Origin: Niastella sp.
Lineage (GTDB): Bacteria; Bacteroidota; Bacteroidia; Chitinophagales; Chitinophagaceae
Length of the DNA stretch: 7,579 bases
Assembly: GCA_021154515.1 (NCBI GenBank)
Contig: JAJKIL010000187.1
Location: forward strand, 1 to 7,579
Direction: 5' to 3'
The notes beneath the pieces were generated by a model. The model worked only from the letters and a program-made list of their open reading frames with translations. It ran no database searches and had not been told where the DNA came from. Below are positions 1 through 6,764 of the stretch, one piece after another. The position numbers were made by a program, and so were the translations under genes. The first letter of the stretch is position 1; each line of letters begins with the position of its first letter.

Positions 1-106
1 GGCTGGATACGAGAGGGGAAGACCGTGCAGGTGTTTGGTTACTGCAATTTATGCTTTTGCCATGGTATAACGGTGAGTGGAAGTACTTATTTATGACAGG
101 TATAGT
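1..106. other. Unassigned stretch at window edge
   Basis: No gene can be supported here. One plus-strand frame is open from the window edge to a stop at 94-96, and one minus-strand frame is open toward the edge without an ATG. Neither translation resembles a family I know, and both are too short to judge. The plus-strand frame could be the tail of a convergent gene, but this is a guess. Confidence 0.3.
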
Positions 107-161
107 ACTAAAAGAAAAGTCCCCCTCCTCCTCCGCCAGTTGGCGGAGAGGTTGGTGGGGG
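107..161 (-). terminator. Rho-independent terminator of the efflux operon
   Basis: The inner stem CTCCGCC (131-137) pairs with GGCGGAG (142-148) around an AGTT loop. An outer run of five C (121-125) pairs with five G (157-161), with an imperfect, bulged section between. Read on the minus strand, the hairpin is followed by ACTTTTCTTTTAG, a U-rich tail. It lies 31 nt beyond the stop codon of the outer-membrane factor gene, so it most likely ends the three-gene efflux transcript. The plus-strand side has only a short CTTTAT tail and would be a weaker terminator. Confidence 0.8.
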
Positions 162-191
162 CTTTATCAATGTTTCGTCAATAATCTACGG

Positions 192-1625
192 TTAATTCCA
201 ACCGCCACCCAGTGCCTGGTAAATATTCACCATGGCTTTCATTTGCTGCATCCTGGTTTCAACCAGTTCAAATTTCGATTCCAGGGCATCGCGTTGGGTC
301 AATAACACTTCCATATAATCGGCCCGGGCATTTTTGAACAGGTCGTTCGAGATATCTATAGACTGGGTCAGGGCAACTACCTGTTGCGATTTCAGGTCGT
401 AGCTTTTTGCCAGGTTACCGATCTTTGCTACCTGGTTGGCCACTTCCGCATACGCGTTTACAATAGTACGCTCATAATTGTAAACCGCCTGTATTTGCCG
501 CGCATTGGCATTTACGTATTCTGCTTTTATCGCATTCTTGTTTACCAGCGGCGCTACCAGTTCGCCTGCGAGTGAATACAATAACGACTCGGGCGTTCTG
601 AACAAATAGGTTGGGCTAAACGCATTCCAACCCACTCCTGCACTAATACCAACTGAGGGATAGAACTTTGCTTTTGCCACCTGGATATCCAGTTTGGCGG
701 CAGACAGTTCCAGCTCGGCCTGCTTTATATCGGGCCGATTGCTCAACAGTTGTGAAGGTATACCGGTTTGAATAGTGGCCGGTAAGGCCGCATTTAAAGA
801 CTTGTCGTCCCTGGTAATTGGTTGTGGGAAACGACCCAACAAAAAATTGATGCGGTTCTCGGTCTCCGTGATCTGCTGCTGTATGCCGTATTGCAGGCTT
901 TTGGTGTTGAACACTTCCGCCTCAAATTTACGTACAGCCAGCTCCGTAACCCGGGCTGCTTCTTTTTGTTGTTTCACCACTTCCAGCGCGTTGGTTTGAA
1001 TGGTGATATTGCTATCAACGATCTTCAACTGGTTATCCAGCGCCAGTAATTCGTAATAAGAATTGGCAATCTCGGCGATCAACGACGTGACCACAAAGTT
1101 CCGGCCTTCTATGCTTGCCAGGTATCTGGCAACGGCTGCTTTTTTTGCATTGTGCAGTTTGTGCCAGATGTCTGCTTCCCAGGTAGCATAGGCGCCAATT
1201 AAAAAGTCGGGCAGCGGATCGGGCATTTCCTTACCGGGTTTTATTTCGGTAGTAGCGTCACCTGCACCCTGGCTGGTATAGCGGCCTACTTTTTCAACCC
1301 CTGCTCCGCCTCTTATCCCCACGAAGGGAAGGTACTCCCCTTTTCTGGCGGTTATTTCGTTTTTGGTGATGGCTATCTCCTGTAAGGTGATATTCAATTC
1401 CTGGTTGTTCTTCAACGCAGTGTCGATAAGCGAAGCCAGGTTGGGATCGGTGAAATAGCTTTTCCATTTCACCGTGGCCATATTAACGGTGTCCTGGGAG
1501 TTGTTAAAACCCGCAGGCACCGATTTGTTTTCTGTTTTAGTGGCTACAACAGGCAATTTACAGGCGGCATACGTGAGGCAAACACACCCGATACCCAGTA
1601 GTTTCAATAGGTTACTTTTCAACAT
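192..1625 (-). CDS. Outer-membrane factor lipoprotein of RND efflux system (OprM/NodT family)
   Basis: This 477-residue protein is the predicted outer-membrane channel of the tripartite pump encoded by this operon. It begins with a lipoprotein signal: a hydrophobic stretch ending in YAAC, with Cys22 as the likely lipidated residue, as in OprM. Two outer-membrane efflux repeats follow, at about 55-265 and 290-470. Family marks include the opening of the first repeat (WKSYFTDPNLASLIDTAL, 54-71), the second-repeat signature LLSNRPDIKQAE (293-304, compare LLERRPDI in OprM), and a C-terminal coiled region with EVLLTQRDALESKFELVE (439-456). Length matches the family. The start lies inside the 3' end of the pump gene (14-nt overlap, different frame), which suggests translational coupling; AGAAGAA upstream could serve as a weak ribosome site. 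The terminator follows 31 nt after the stop. The family assignment is secure; the substrate cannot be told. Confidence 0.96.
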   Translation of the reverse strand: MLKSNLLKLLGIGCVCLTYAACKLPVVATKTENKSVPAGFNNSQDTVNMATVKWKSYFTDPNLASLIDTALKNNQELNITLQEIAITKNEITARKGEYLPFVGIRGGAGVEKVGRYTSQGAGDATTEIKPGKEMPDPLPDFLIGAYATWEADIWHKLHNAKKAAVARYLASIEGRNFVVTSLIAEIANSYYELLALDNQLKIVDSNITIQTNALEVVKQQKEAARVTELAVRKFEAEVFNTKSLQYGIQQQITETENRINFLLGRFPQPITRDDKSLNAALPATIQTGIPSQLLSNRPDIKQAELELSAAKLDIQVAKAKFYPSVGISAGVGWNAFSPTYLFRTPESLLYSLAGELVAPLVNKNAIKAEYVNANARQIQAVYNYERTIVNAYAEVANQVAKIGNLAKSYDLKSQQVVALTQSIDISNDLFKNARADYMEVLLTQRDALESKFELVETRMQQMKAMVNIYQALGGGWN

Positions 1626-4600
1626 GATGATCGATTTCTTCTGTTAATGGATTTTCATCTTCACCTTTTATGAGCTTGCGACCGGCAGCTATTTTAGCGA
1701 ACAGGTAATACAATCCGGGGATCACTATTACCCCTCCCAGCGTACCGATCAGCATTCCACCCAATGCGGATGAACCGATGGTACGGTTACCGATAGCGCC
1801 CGGACCGGTAGCAACCACCAGCGGCACCAACCCGGCAATAAAGGCAAGCGAGGTCATTACGATAGGGCGGAAACGCGTTTTGGCGCCTTCCATGGCGGCA
1901 CGGAATACGGTCATGCCTGCCCGGTGTTTCTGCGCAGCAAATTCCACGATCAACACCGCGTTCTTACCCAACAAACCTACCAGCATGATCAACCCTACCT
2001 GGGCGTAAATGTCGTTTGCCAGTCCTACTGCCTTGATCAACAGGAACGACCCAAACACACCTGCAGGCAGTGACAGGATCACCGACAACGGCAGAATAAA
2101 GCTTTCGTATTGGGCTGCCAGGATCAAATACACAAACAACAGTACGATGCCGAAAATGATCACGGCTTCATTACCACGCGCCGATTCGTCTTTCGACAAA
2201 CCTTCCCAGTCGATACCATACCCACGGGGCAATGTTTTATCTGCCACTTCCTGGATGATCCTGATGGCCTCACCACTGCTTATGCCCGCCGCGGGTTCCC
2301 CGCGAATGGCTGATGAGTTATACATGTTGTACCGGGTGATCTCATTCAGACCATGTGATTTTTTAATTGACATGAATGCTGAATAAGGCACCATTTCCTC
2401 CCGGTTGTTCTTTACATATAGTTTCAACAGATCATCTGGCAGCGCCCGGTATTCAGGGGAAGCCTGTACGTATACCTTCAAAAAGTTACCAAAGCGAATA
2501 AAACCTAACTCATAGGTACTACCTATCAGGATGGACAGGTTGTCCATGGCTTTTCCGATGGATACGCCTTTTTGCATGGCGGCCTTGTTATCGATCTCCA
2601 ATTCATATTGAGGATAATTGGCGCTGAAGAAGGTGAATAAACCGGTAAGCTCTTTACGTTTTCTGAGCGCGGCCATAAAATCATCGTTCACCTTTTCCAT
2701 GTCGGTATAATTGTCGCTGTTGGTTTTATCGAGCAAACGCAGGGCAAAACCGCCCGCAGCACCATAACCAGGTACGGCTGGCGGCCCGAAGAACTCGATG
2801 GTAGCGCCAGGGATCTCATGACATTTTTCTTCCAGTTCTTTTATGATCTCGGTTACATTATGCTTACGCTCGGCCCAGTCTTTCAAACTGATGATACAGG
2901 TACCGGCATTGGATCCACGACCTTCGGTCAACACCTCATAACCAGCCAGTGCCGATACAGATTGTACCCCATCTACCTTTTCGGCAATCTCCTGTACACG
3001 CTTCGCCAGGTCGTTTGTTCTTTCGAGGGTTGAACCGGGCGGGGTTTGAATGATGGCGTAGATCATCCCCTGGTCTTCACTGGGGATGAAACCGGTAGGC
3101 AGTGATTTACCAATTCCAAAGATGCCAAAACAGAATCCTCCCAATAATACAAAGGTGATCACACGCCGGCTCACGATCCTTTCCATAAACCTGCTATACC
3201 GGCCGGTCAGTTTTTCAAATCCACGGTTGAAGGCACCGATGAACATATTGATCGGCGTCTTTCTTTTTGGTTTGCCATGCGTGTTCTTTAATAACATGGC
3301 GCACAGCACCGGGGTTAATGTTAACGCTACCACACCCGAGAGTACGATGGCCGTTGCCATGGTAATGGCGAACTGCCGGTAGAAGATCCCTACGGGGCCC
3401 GACATAAACGCCACCGGGATGAACACCGCCGCCATTACAAACGTGATGGCGATGATGGCGCCGCTGATCTCATGCAACACCTGTTTGGTGGCATTGTACG
3501 GCGACATATGCGTCTCTTCCATTTTGGCATGCACCGCTTCAATTACCACAATGGCGTTATCTACCACAATACCAATCGCCAACACCAATGCGAACAGCGT
3601 GATCAGGTTGATGTTCAACCCAAACAACTGCATAAAGAAGAACGACCCGATCAGCGATACGGGTACCGCCAGCGTGGGGATCAACGTTGAACGCCAGTCG
3701 CCCAGGAATATGAACACCACAATGGCCACCAGCACGAAGGCTTCACCCAATGTGTGCAACACTTTTTCAATTGAGGCATCGAGGAAGTTCGATACGTCAT
3801 AGTCGATCTCATAATCCATTCCCGGGGGGAAAGATTCCTTTTTCAGTTCTGTCAGCTTGGCTTTGATCGCTTTGATTACATCCTGCGCATTACTACCATA
3901 GGTCTGTTTCAATACCACGGCCGCAGATGGGTGGCCATTGAGGTTTGAATAGATATCATAGAACTCACTTCCCAATTCCACATCGGCAATATCTTTCAGG
4001 TAAAGAAGTTCTCCATCAGGTTTTGCGCGAATGATCACATTCTTATACTGATCGGGCTGGTTATACCGGCCCTGATAGGTCAATACATATTCCAATGCTT
4101 CGGAACGTTTACCATCGCTTCGACCCAACCTGCCGGGCGAACCGATGACACTTTGTTCACCCAGGGCTTCCATCACTTCATCGGTTGACACATTATATGC
4201 CCGCATGCGATCGGGTTTTAACCAGATACGCATGGCATACTGACGGCTACCGAGGATCTGCGCACTACCGATACCTTTTACGCGGCTCAGCTCACGCAGA
4301 ATGTTTACGTTCGTGAAGTTGTAAAGAAAGTTCTCATCGGCATGCTTGTCGGTACTAAACACGTTCACATACATCAACATGTTTGGTTGCAGAATGTTAA
4401 CGATGATACCTTCGCGTTGTACCAGTACAGGCAACCGGTTTGTTACCTGTTCGATACGGTTTTTTACGTTTACTACCGCCGCATTGGGATCGGTTCCCAG
4501 GTCAAATACCACCTGTACGTTGGCCTCACCGGCGCTGGTAGCATCTGATGTCATGTACTTCATCCCAGGCACCCCGTTGATGGCTTTTTCCATCGGGATG

Positions 4601-4785
4601 AGTACTGATTTTACCAACACATCGGCACTGGCGCCCGGATACGCCACACTAACGATTACCCGTGGTGGCGCAATGGAGGGGAACTGCGAGGTTGGAAGGG
4701 TATTGATGGCCAGTATCCCCATAAAGACAATAACCAGGGATAGCACGATCGCAAAGACCGGCCGTTTCATGAATATATTAAACAT
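1612..4785 (-). CDS. RND multidrug efflux pump, HAE1 family (AcrB-like inner-membrane transporter)
   Basis: This 1057-residue proton-driven exporter should form the inner-membrane trimer that passes hydrophobic or amphiphilic compounds to the adaptor and outer-membrane factor. It has the usual twelve membrane segments: TM1 at about 9-29, TM2-TM6 at 342-498, TM7 at 543-560 and TM8-TM12 at 873-1031. Two large periplasmic loops lie between them. The start MFNIFMKRPVFAIV matches the family N-terminus, so the first Met is preferred over Met6; AAAGAAAG just upstream can serve as a weak ribosome site. Proton-relay equivalents are Asp409 (TM4), Lys941 (TM10, GKNAVLIVEFA) and Thr978 (TM11, RFRPIVMTSLAF). 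The second AcrB TM4 aspartate (Asp408) is Asn410 here (VVDNAIVVIEAV). The loop GSNAGTCIISLKDWAER (624-640) matches the NTG...SLKDWADR region of AcrB. A short hydrophilic tail follows TM12. The whole gene is intact. HAE1 membership is secure; the substrate is unknown. Confidence 0.98.
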   Translation of the reverse strand: MFNIFMKRPVFAIVLSLVIVFMGILAINTLPTSQFPSIAPPRVIVSVAYPGASADVLVKSVLIPMEKAINGVPGMKYMTSDATSAGEANVQVVFDLGTDPNAAVVNVKNRIEQVTNRLPVLVQREGIIVNILQPNMLMYVNVFSTDKHADENFLYNFTNVNILRELSRVKGIGSAQILGSRQYAMRIWLKPDRMRAYNVSTDEVMEALGEQSVIGSPGRLGRSDGKRSEALEYVLTYQGRYNQPDQYKNVIIRAKPDGELLYLKDIADVELGSEFYDIYSNLNGHPSAAVVLKQTYGSNAQDVIKAIKAKLTELKKESFPPGMDYEIDYDVSNFLDASIEKVLHTLGEAFVLVAIVVFIFLGDWRSTLIPTLAVPVSLIGSFFFMQLFGLNINLITLFALVLAIGIVVDNAIVVIEAVHAKMEETHMSPYNATKQVLHEISGAIIAITFVMAAVFIPVAFMSGPVGIFYRQFAITMATAIVLSGVVALTLTPVLCAMLLKNTHGKPKRKTPINMFIGAFNRGFEKLTGRYSRFMERIVSRRVITFVLLGGFCFGIFGIGKSLPTGFIPSEDQGMIYAIIQTPPGSTLERTNDLAKRVQEIAEKVDGVQSVSALAGYEVLTEGRGSNAGTCIISLKDWAERKHNVTEIIKELEEKCHEIPGATIEFFGPPAVPGYGAAGGFALRLLDKTNSDNYTDMEKVNDDFMAALRKRKELTGLFTFFSANYPQYELEIDNKAAMQKGVSIGKAMDNLSILIGSTYELGFIRFGNFLKVYVQASPEYRALPDDLLKLYVKNNREEMVPYSAFMSIKKSHGLNEITRYNMYNSSAIRGEPAAGISSGEAIRIIQEVADKTLPRGYGIDWEGLSKDESARGNEAVIIFGIVLLFVYLILAAQYESFILPLSVILSLPAGVFGSFLLIKAVGLANDIYAQVGLIMLVGLLGKNAVLIVEFAAQKHRAGMTVFRAAMEGAKTRFRPIVMTSLAFIAGLVPLVVATGPGAIGNRTIGSSALGGMLIGTLGGVIVIPGLYYLFAKIAAGRKLIKGEDENPLTEEIDHHVEK

Positions 4786-4797
4786 ATTCTTTCTTTT

Positions 4798-4825
4798 GGT
4801 GAATGGTCAATGGTGAATGGTGAAT
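4798..4825. repeat. 7-bp tandem repeat, four units of GGTSAAT
   Basis: Four contiguous 7-bp units run GGTGAAT, GGTCAAT, GGTGAAT, GGTGAAT, with one mismatch in unit two. The array sits 12 bp upstream of the pump start codon, just before its A/G-rich ribosome-site region, and so would lie in the mRNA between the adaptor and pump genes. Confidence 0.85.
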
Positions 4826-4832
4826 AGGGCTC

Positions 4833-4847
4833 CTGATATTCGATCAG
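4833..4847. other. Small hairpin between adaptor and pump genes
   Basis: CTGAT (4833-4837) and ATCAG (4843-4847) form a 5-bp stem with an ATTCG loop, placed between the two 7-bp arrays. No U-run follows on the minus strand, so it is unlikely to be a terminator. It could be a processing or stability hairpin in the operon mRNA, or chance. Confidence 0.4.
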
Positions 4848-4850
4848 ACC

Positions 4851-4885
4851 TTGCCTATTGCTCATTGCCTATTGCCAATTGGTTA
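4851..4885. repeat. 7-bp tandem repeat, five units of TTGCCTA type
   Basis: Five contiguous 7-bp units run TTGCCTA, TTGCTCA, TTGCCTA, TTGCCAA, TTGGTTA. Units three to five become progressively degenerate toward the adaptor gene. The array ends one base before the adaptor stop codon (4887-4889). It contains the 8-bp palindrome CCAATTGG at 4875-4882. Its unit differs from the neighbouring array at 4798-4825 although the period is the same. Confidence 0.8.
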
Positions 4886-4886
4886 T

Positions 4887-5969
4887 TTATTCCGATTCCA
4901 GCTTTAACTGAGACATTACCTTTGAAGGTTCTTCAAAGTCATAGGTAATTTTATTACCGTCCTGTACTTTGCGGATGCCTTCGAGCAATATCCTGTCGCC
5001 TTCAGTTACCCCGTCCTGGATGATATATAAGTCCGGAATTTCAGCAGCAATCGTGATGGGGGTTAATTTCACCACGTTGTCTTTATTCACGATGTACACA
5101 TATTTTTTATCCATGATCTCCAGCGTAGCTTTTTGTGGAATGATGATGGCATTTTTCACCTGCTCTTTCATGAGAATGCTGCCGGTTTCACCATGACGCA
5201 ACAATCCTTCCTGATTAGGGAAGGTGGCCCTGAAAGCAATGTTACCGGTTTCGTTGTTGAACTCGGCTTCAATGGTTTCCACCACACCGGGGTGTTTGAA
5301 AACTTCTTTATTGGCCATTTGCAGGCTCACCTTCATTTTGTCATTTCCCTTCACTGTTGTTTTATAGTTCAGGTACTCCGGTTCAGACACGTTGAAGTAA
5401 ACCCACATCTGGTTATTGTCTGAAAGGCTGGTGAGCAATTCACCTTCTTCAACCAGGCTTCCCTGTTTTAAATGCAATTGGTCGATGATGCCATCGAATG
5501 GCGCTCTGATCTCGGTAAACTGCAGGTGTACTTTGGCCAGCGCCAGTTCTGCTTTTGCTTTTTTTGCTTTTGCATTGGCCAGCGCCAGTTCGTTTTGAGA
5601 TACGATCTTTCTGTCGGCCAGCGACTGGGTGTTTGCTACTTCAATGTCTGCCGCCTGCGCTTCCGCATCCGCTTTCTCCAGTTCAGCCTGGTAAATGTTA
5701 GGCATGATCTTGAACAACAACTGGCCTGCTTTTACATGCTGACCTTCGTCAACATAAATGCGTTCCAGGTAACCTTTCTCCTGGGCTTTCAGTTCAATGT
5801 TACGTATGGATTTGATCTGGCATACGTACTCTTTGGTTACAGTTGTGTCCATTTTAACAGGACTGGTCACCAATAATTTGGTGGGTTCTTCTTTGGTTTC
5901 TTCTTTTTGTTTGCAGCTTGTATAGCACACAATGGCACACAAGCCCAGCAGCGTGAGCGTTCTTTTCAT
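4887..5969 (-). CDS. RND efflux periplasmic adaptor lipoprotein (membrane fusion protein, HlyD/AcrA-like)
   Basis: This 360-residue adaptor should bridge the RND pump and the outer-membrane factor in the periplasm, anchored by lipid. The signal ends in YTSC with Cys19 as lipidation site, followed by a charged linker rich in Lys and Glu (20-31). Domain order is the standard one. The first half of the lipoyl domain is at about 54-88 (GYLERIYVDEGQHVKAGQLL). The alpha-helical hairpin is at about 90-150, rich in Ala, Glu and Lys. The second lipoyl half is at 152-184 (EIRAPFDGIIDQLHLKQGS). A beta-barrel follows at about 187-270 (WVYFNVSEPEY, then HGETGSILM), and the membrane-proximal domain is at 275-345 (IIIPQKATL, GDRILLEGIRKVQDG). 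Length is typical for the family. It is the first gene of the efflux operon. No Shine-Dalgarno site is visible; the leader just before ATG is CCATATAAATT. Assignment is secure. Confidence 0.96.
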   Translation of the reverse strand: MKRTLTLLGLCAIVCYTSCKQKEETKEEPTKLLVTSPVKMDTTVTKEYVCQIKSIRNIELKAQEKGYLERIYVDEGQHVKAGQLLFKIMPNIYQAELEKADAEAQAADIEVANTQSLADRKIVSQNELALANAKAKKAKAELALAKVHLQFTEIRAPFDGIIDQLHLKQGSLVEEGELLTSLSDNNQMWVYFNVSEPEYLNYKTTVKGNDKMKVSLQMANKEVFKHPGVVETIEAEFNNETGNIAFRATFPNQEGLLRHGETGSILMKEQVKNAIIIPQKATLEIMDKKYVYIVNKDNVVKLTPITIAAEIPDLYIIQDGVTEGDRILLEGIRKVQDGNKITYDFEEPSKVMSQLKLESE

Positions 5970-5989
5970 AATTTATATGGGGGGTCTTA

Positions 5990-6017
5990 TTCAGAATTGC
6001 CTGAAATTCGTTTTCAG
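5990..6017. promoter_or_regulatory. Overlapping inverted repeats upstream of the adaptor gene
   Basis: TTCAG (5990-5994) is inverted against CTGAA (6001-6005), six bases apart. The same CTGAA, extended to CTGAAA (6001-6006), is inverted against TTTCAG (6012-6017), five bases apart. The central arm can thus pair with either neighbour. The element lies 21-48 nt upstream of the adaptor start codon. It could be an operator with repeated half-sites or a pair of exclusive hairpins in the leader mRNA. The arms are short, so chance is possible. Confidence 0.35.
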
Positions 6018-6040
6018 TACGGCGCATAACACACCTGATC

Positions 6041-6070
6041 TCTATAGTCGAATGCTATACAGGCAAGCAA
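6041..6070 (-). promoter_or_regulatory. Possible promoter for the efflux operon
   Basis: On the minus strand, TTGCTT (6070-6065) is followed after 18 bases by TATAGA (6046-6041), about 70 nt upstream of the adaptor start codon. This resembles a generic housekeeping promoter. The usual Bacteroidota pair (TTTG near -33, TAnnTTTG near -7) is not clearly present, so this is a weak call. The only other support is that the operon needs a promoter in this gap. Confidence 0.25.
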
Positions 6071-6097
6071 TACAATAAAAAAGTGAATACGATTGGG

Positions 6098-6111
6098 CAG
6101 TCCTACGACTG
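6098..6111. other. Small palindrome CAGTC-N4-GACTG
   Basis: A perfect 5-bp inverted repeat with a 4-base centre (CTAC) lies 15 bp past the stop of the upstream small gene. On the minus strand a T6 run follows only about 15 nt later, so it is a poor terminator. It could be an operator upstream of the efflux operon, or chance. Confidence 0.3.
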
Positions 6112-6125
6112 TAAAGGAAGTTGAA

Positions 6126-6521
6126 TCAAATCCTGATCACCCGGTGGATGATGAATTTGAAGGAAGAGGTTAGGGAAAAATGTTCGCAAAAAGGCAGACT
6201 ACTTTTACGGAACATGGTTGTGCAGTCTGATGCCTCAGTATATAAAAAAGAAATACAAATAGTACCTACATTCTTTTTGGATGCCCGCAGGTCGTCATCA
6301 TCATCAACTTCTGTAGCCTTTAATTTGTCGTGGGAACCTTTTTTGTTTATGGGCGCGTTGCTGCTTAGTAACCGGTCGTTGTGGTCTTTTGAATAATTAC
6401 CCGGTACTGATGGCTCAAAAGCATTCCCTGGAAAGAAACCTATACGAGGATGAGTCGTATGCGCATTTCCTGCCAATAATAGAATACATAATAGTAGAAC
6501 AAATTTGAGCAACCCTTTCAT
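6126..6521 (-). CDS. Small secreted hypothetical protein with acidic run
   Basis: The 131-residue product has a clear Sec-type signal: Met-Lys-Gly, then a Leu-rich core (residues 4-17), then AGNAHT, with likely cleavage after Ala20. There is no Cys at the end of the signal, so it does not look like a lipoprotein. The mature part starts with a Pro/Gly/Asn-rich segment (25-45), then Lys/Asp-rich sequence, then an acidic run EVDDDDD (71-77) followed by basic residues. The C-terminal half contains Cys89, Cys100 and Cys112 (LPFCEHFS, 109-116) and ends in a basic-hydrophobic tail, FIIHRVIRI. From memory, Chitinophagaceae genomes hold short secreted proteins with a similar acidic patch and a VIRI-type ending; I could not check this. 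It is on the same strand as the efflux operon, 156 bp upstream of the adaptor gene, and may or may not be cotranscribed. No function can be assigned. Confidence 0.7.
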   Translation of the reverse strand: MKGLLKFVLLLCILLLAGNAHTTHPRIGFFPGNAFEPSVPGNYSKDHNDRLLSSNAPINKKGSHDKLKATEVDDDDDLRASKKNVGTICISFLYTEASDCTTMFRKSSLPFCEHFSLTSSFKFIIHRVIRI

Positions 6522-6764
6522 GATCTGGCTACAAATAATAATTGTTGATGGTCAGTTTGATGGCAAGAGTCGTAAAATTAATGGTTAAATGAAAACCAGC
6601 AAATAATTCATGGCAAGTTTTAATCACTTATGCAGCGCAATAACATTTCATTAATGACAGGCAGAAAGGAAGGATCCTAAGATAAGAAAAATGTTCCGTG
6701 TTTTTAATAGATTTCTAATGTTATTTTAATAAGTCATGCTATTTTTAATAAAACAACCATCCTC
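6522..6764. promoter_or_regulatory. Divergent intergenic region
   Basis: This A/T-rich 243-bp gap lies between the start codons of the minus-strand small protein and the plus-strand lipocalin-like gene, so it must hold both promoters. I see no clean TAnnTTTG element. The nearest are TATTATTTG (6541-6533 on the minus strand, one base too long) and TAGATTTC (6707-6714, plus, last base off). ATGGCAAG occurs twice in direct orientation (6560-6567 and 6610-6617), exactly 50 bp apart. No RNA gene or other structure is apparent. Confidence 0.4.

Noticed and set aside
1..96. Possible C-terminal end of a plus-strand gene (31 residues, stop at 94-96)
   Set aside because: Too short, unusual Cys-rich composition, no family resemblance, and the terminator nearby points to the minus strand.
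51..305. Plus-strand open frame of 84 codons
   Set aside because: It runs through the terminator hairpin and into the antisense of the outer-membrane factor gene; its low-complexity Ser/Trp section is simply the translated hairpin.
1612..1625. 14-nt overlap of the pump and outer-membrane factor genes considered as a frameshift or fusion
   Set aside because: Both proteins have complete, family-typical ends and starts; small overlaps are ordinary in operons.
2009..2386. 125-codon plus-strand open frame
   Set aside because: Antisense shadow of the pump gene's second periplasmic loop and TM8-TM9.
3419..3802. 127-codon plus-strand open frame
   Set aside because: Antisense to the TM2-TM5 region of the pump; rich in Thr, Asn and Ala as expected for the complement of membrane-segment codons.
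4346..4816. 156-codon plus-strand open frame
   Set aside because: It is antisense to the 5' end of the pump gene, which is certain; its composition is that of a shadow frame.
5472..5876. 134-codon plus-strand open frame
   Set aside because: Antisense to the adaptor; its Phe/Cys/Arg-rich sequence is the complement of the Ala/Lys/Glu-rich hairpin region.
6121..6396. 91-codon plus-strand open frame overlapping the small secreted gene
   Set aside because: The opposite frame has a proper signal peptide and start position, while this one has no signal, no family marks and a Ser run that is the complement of the Asp run.
6522..6764. Possible small RNA or riboswitch in the divergent gap
   Set aside because: No long stem, no terminator and no recognisable aptamer core; the region is plain A/T-rich promoter DNA.
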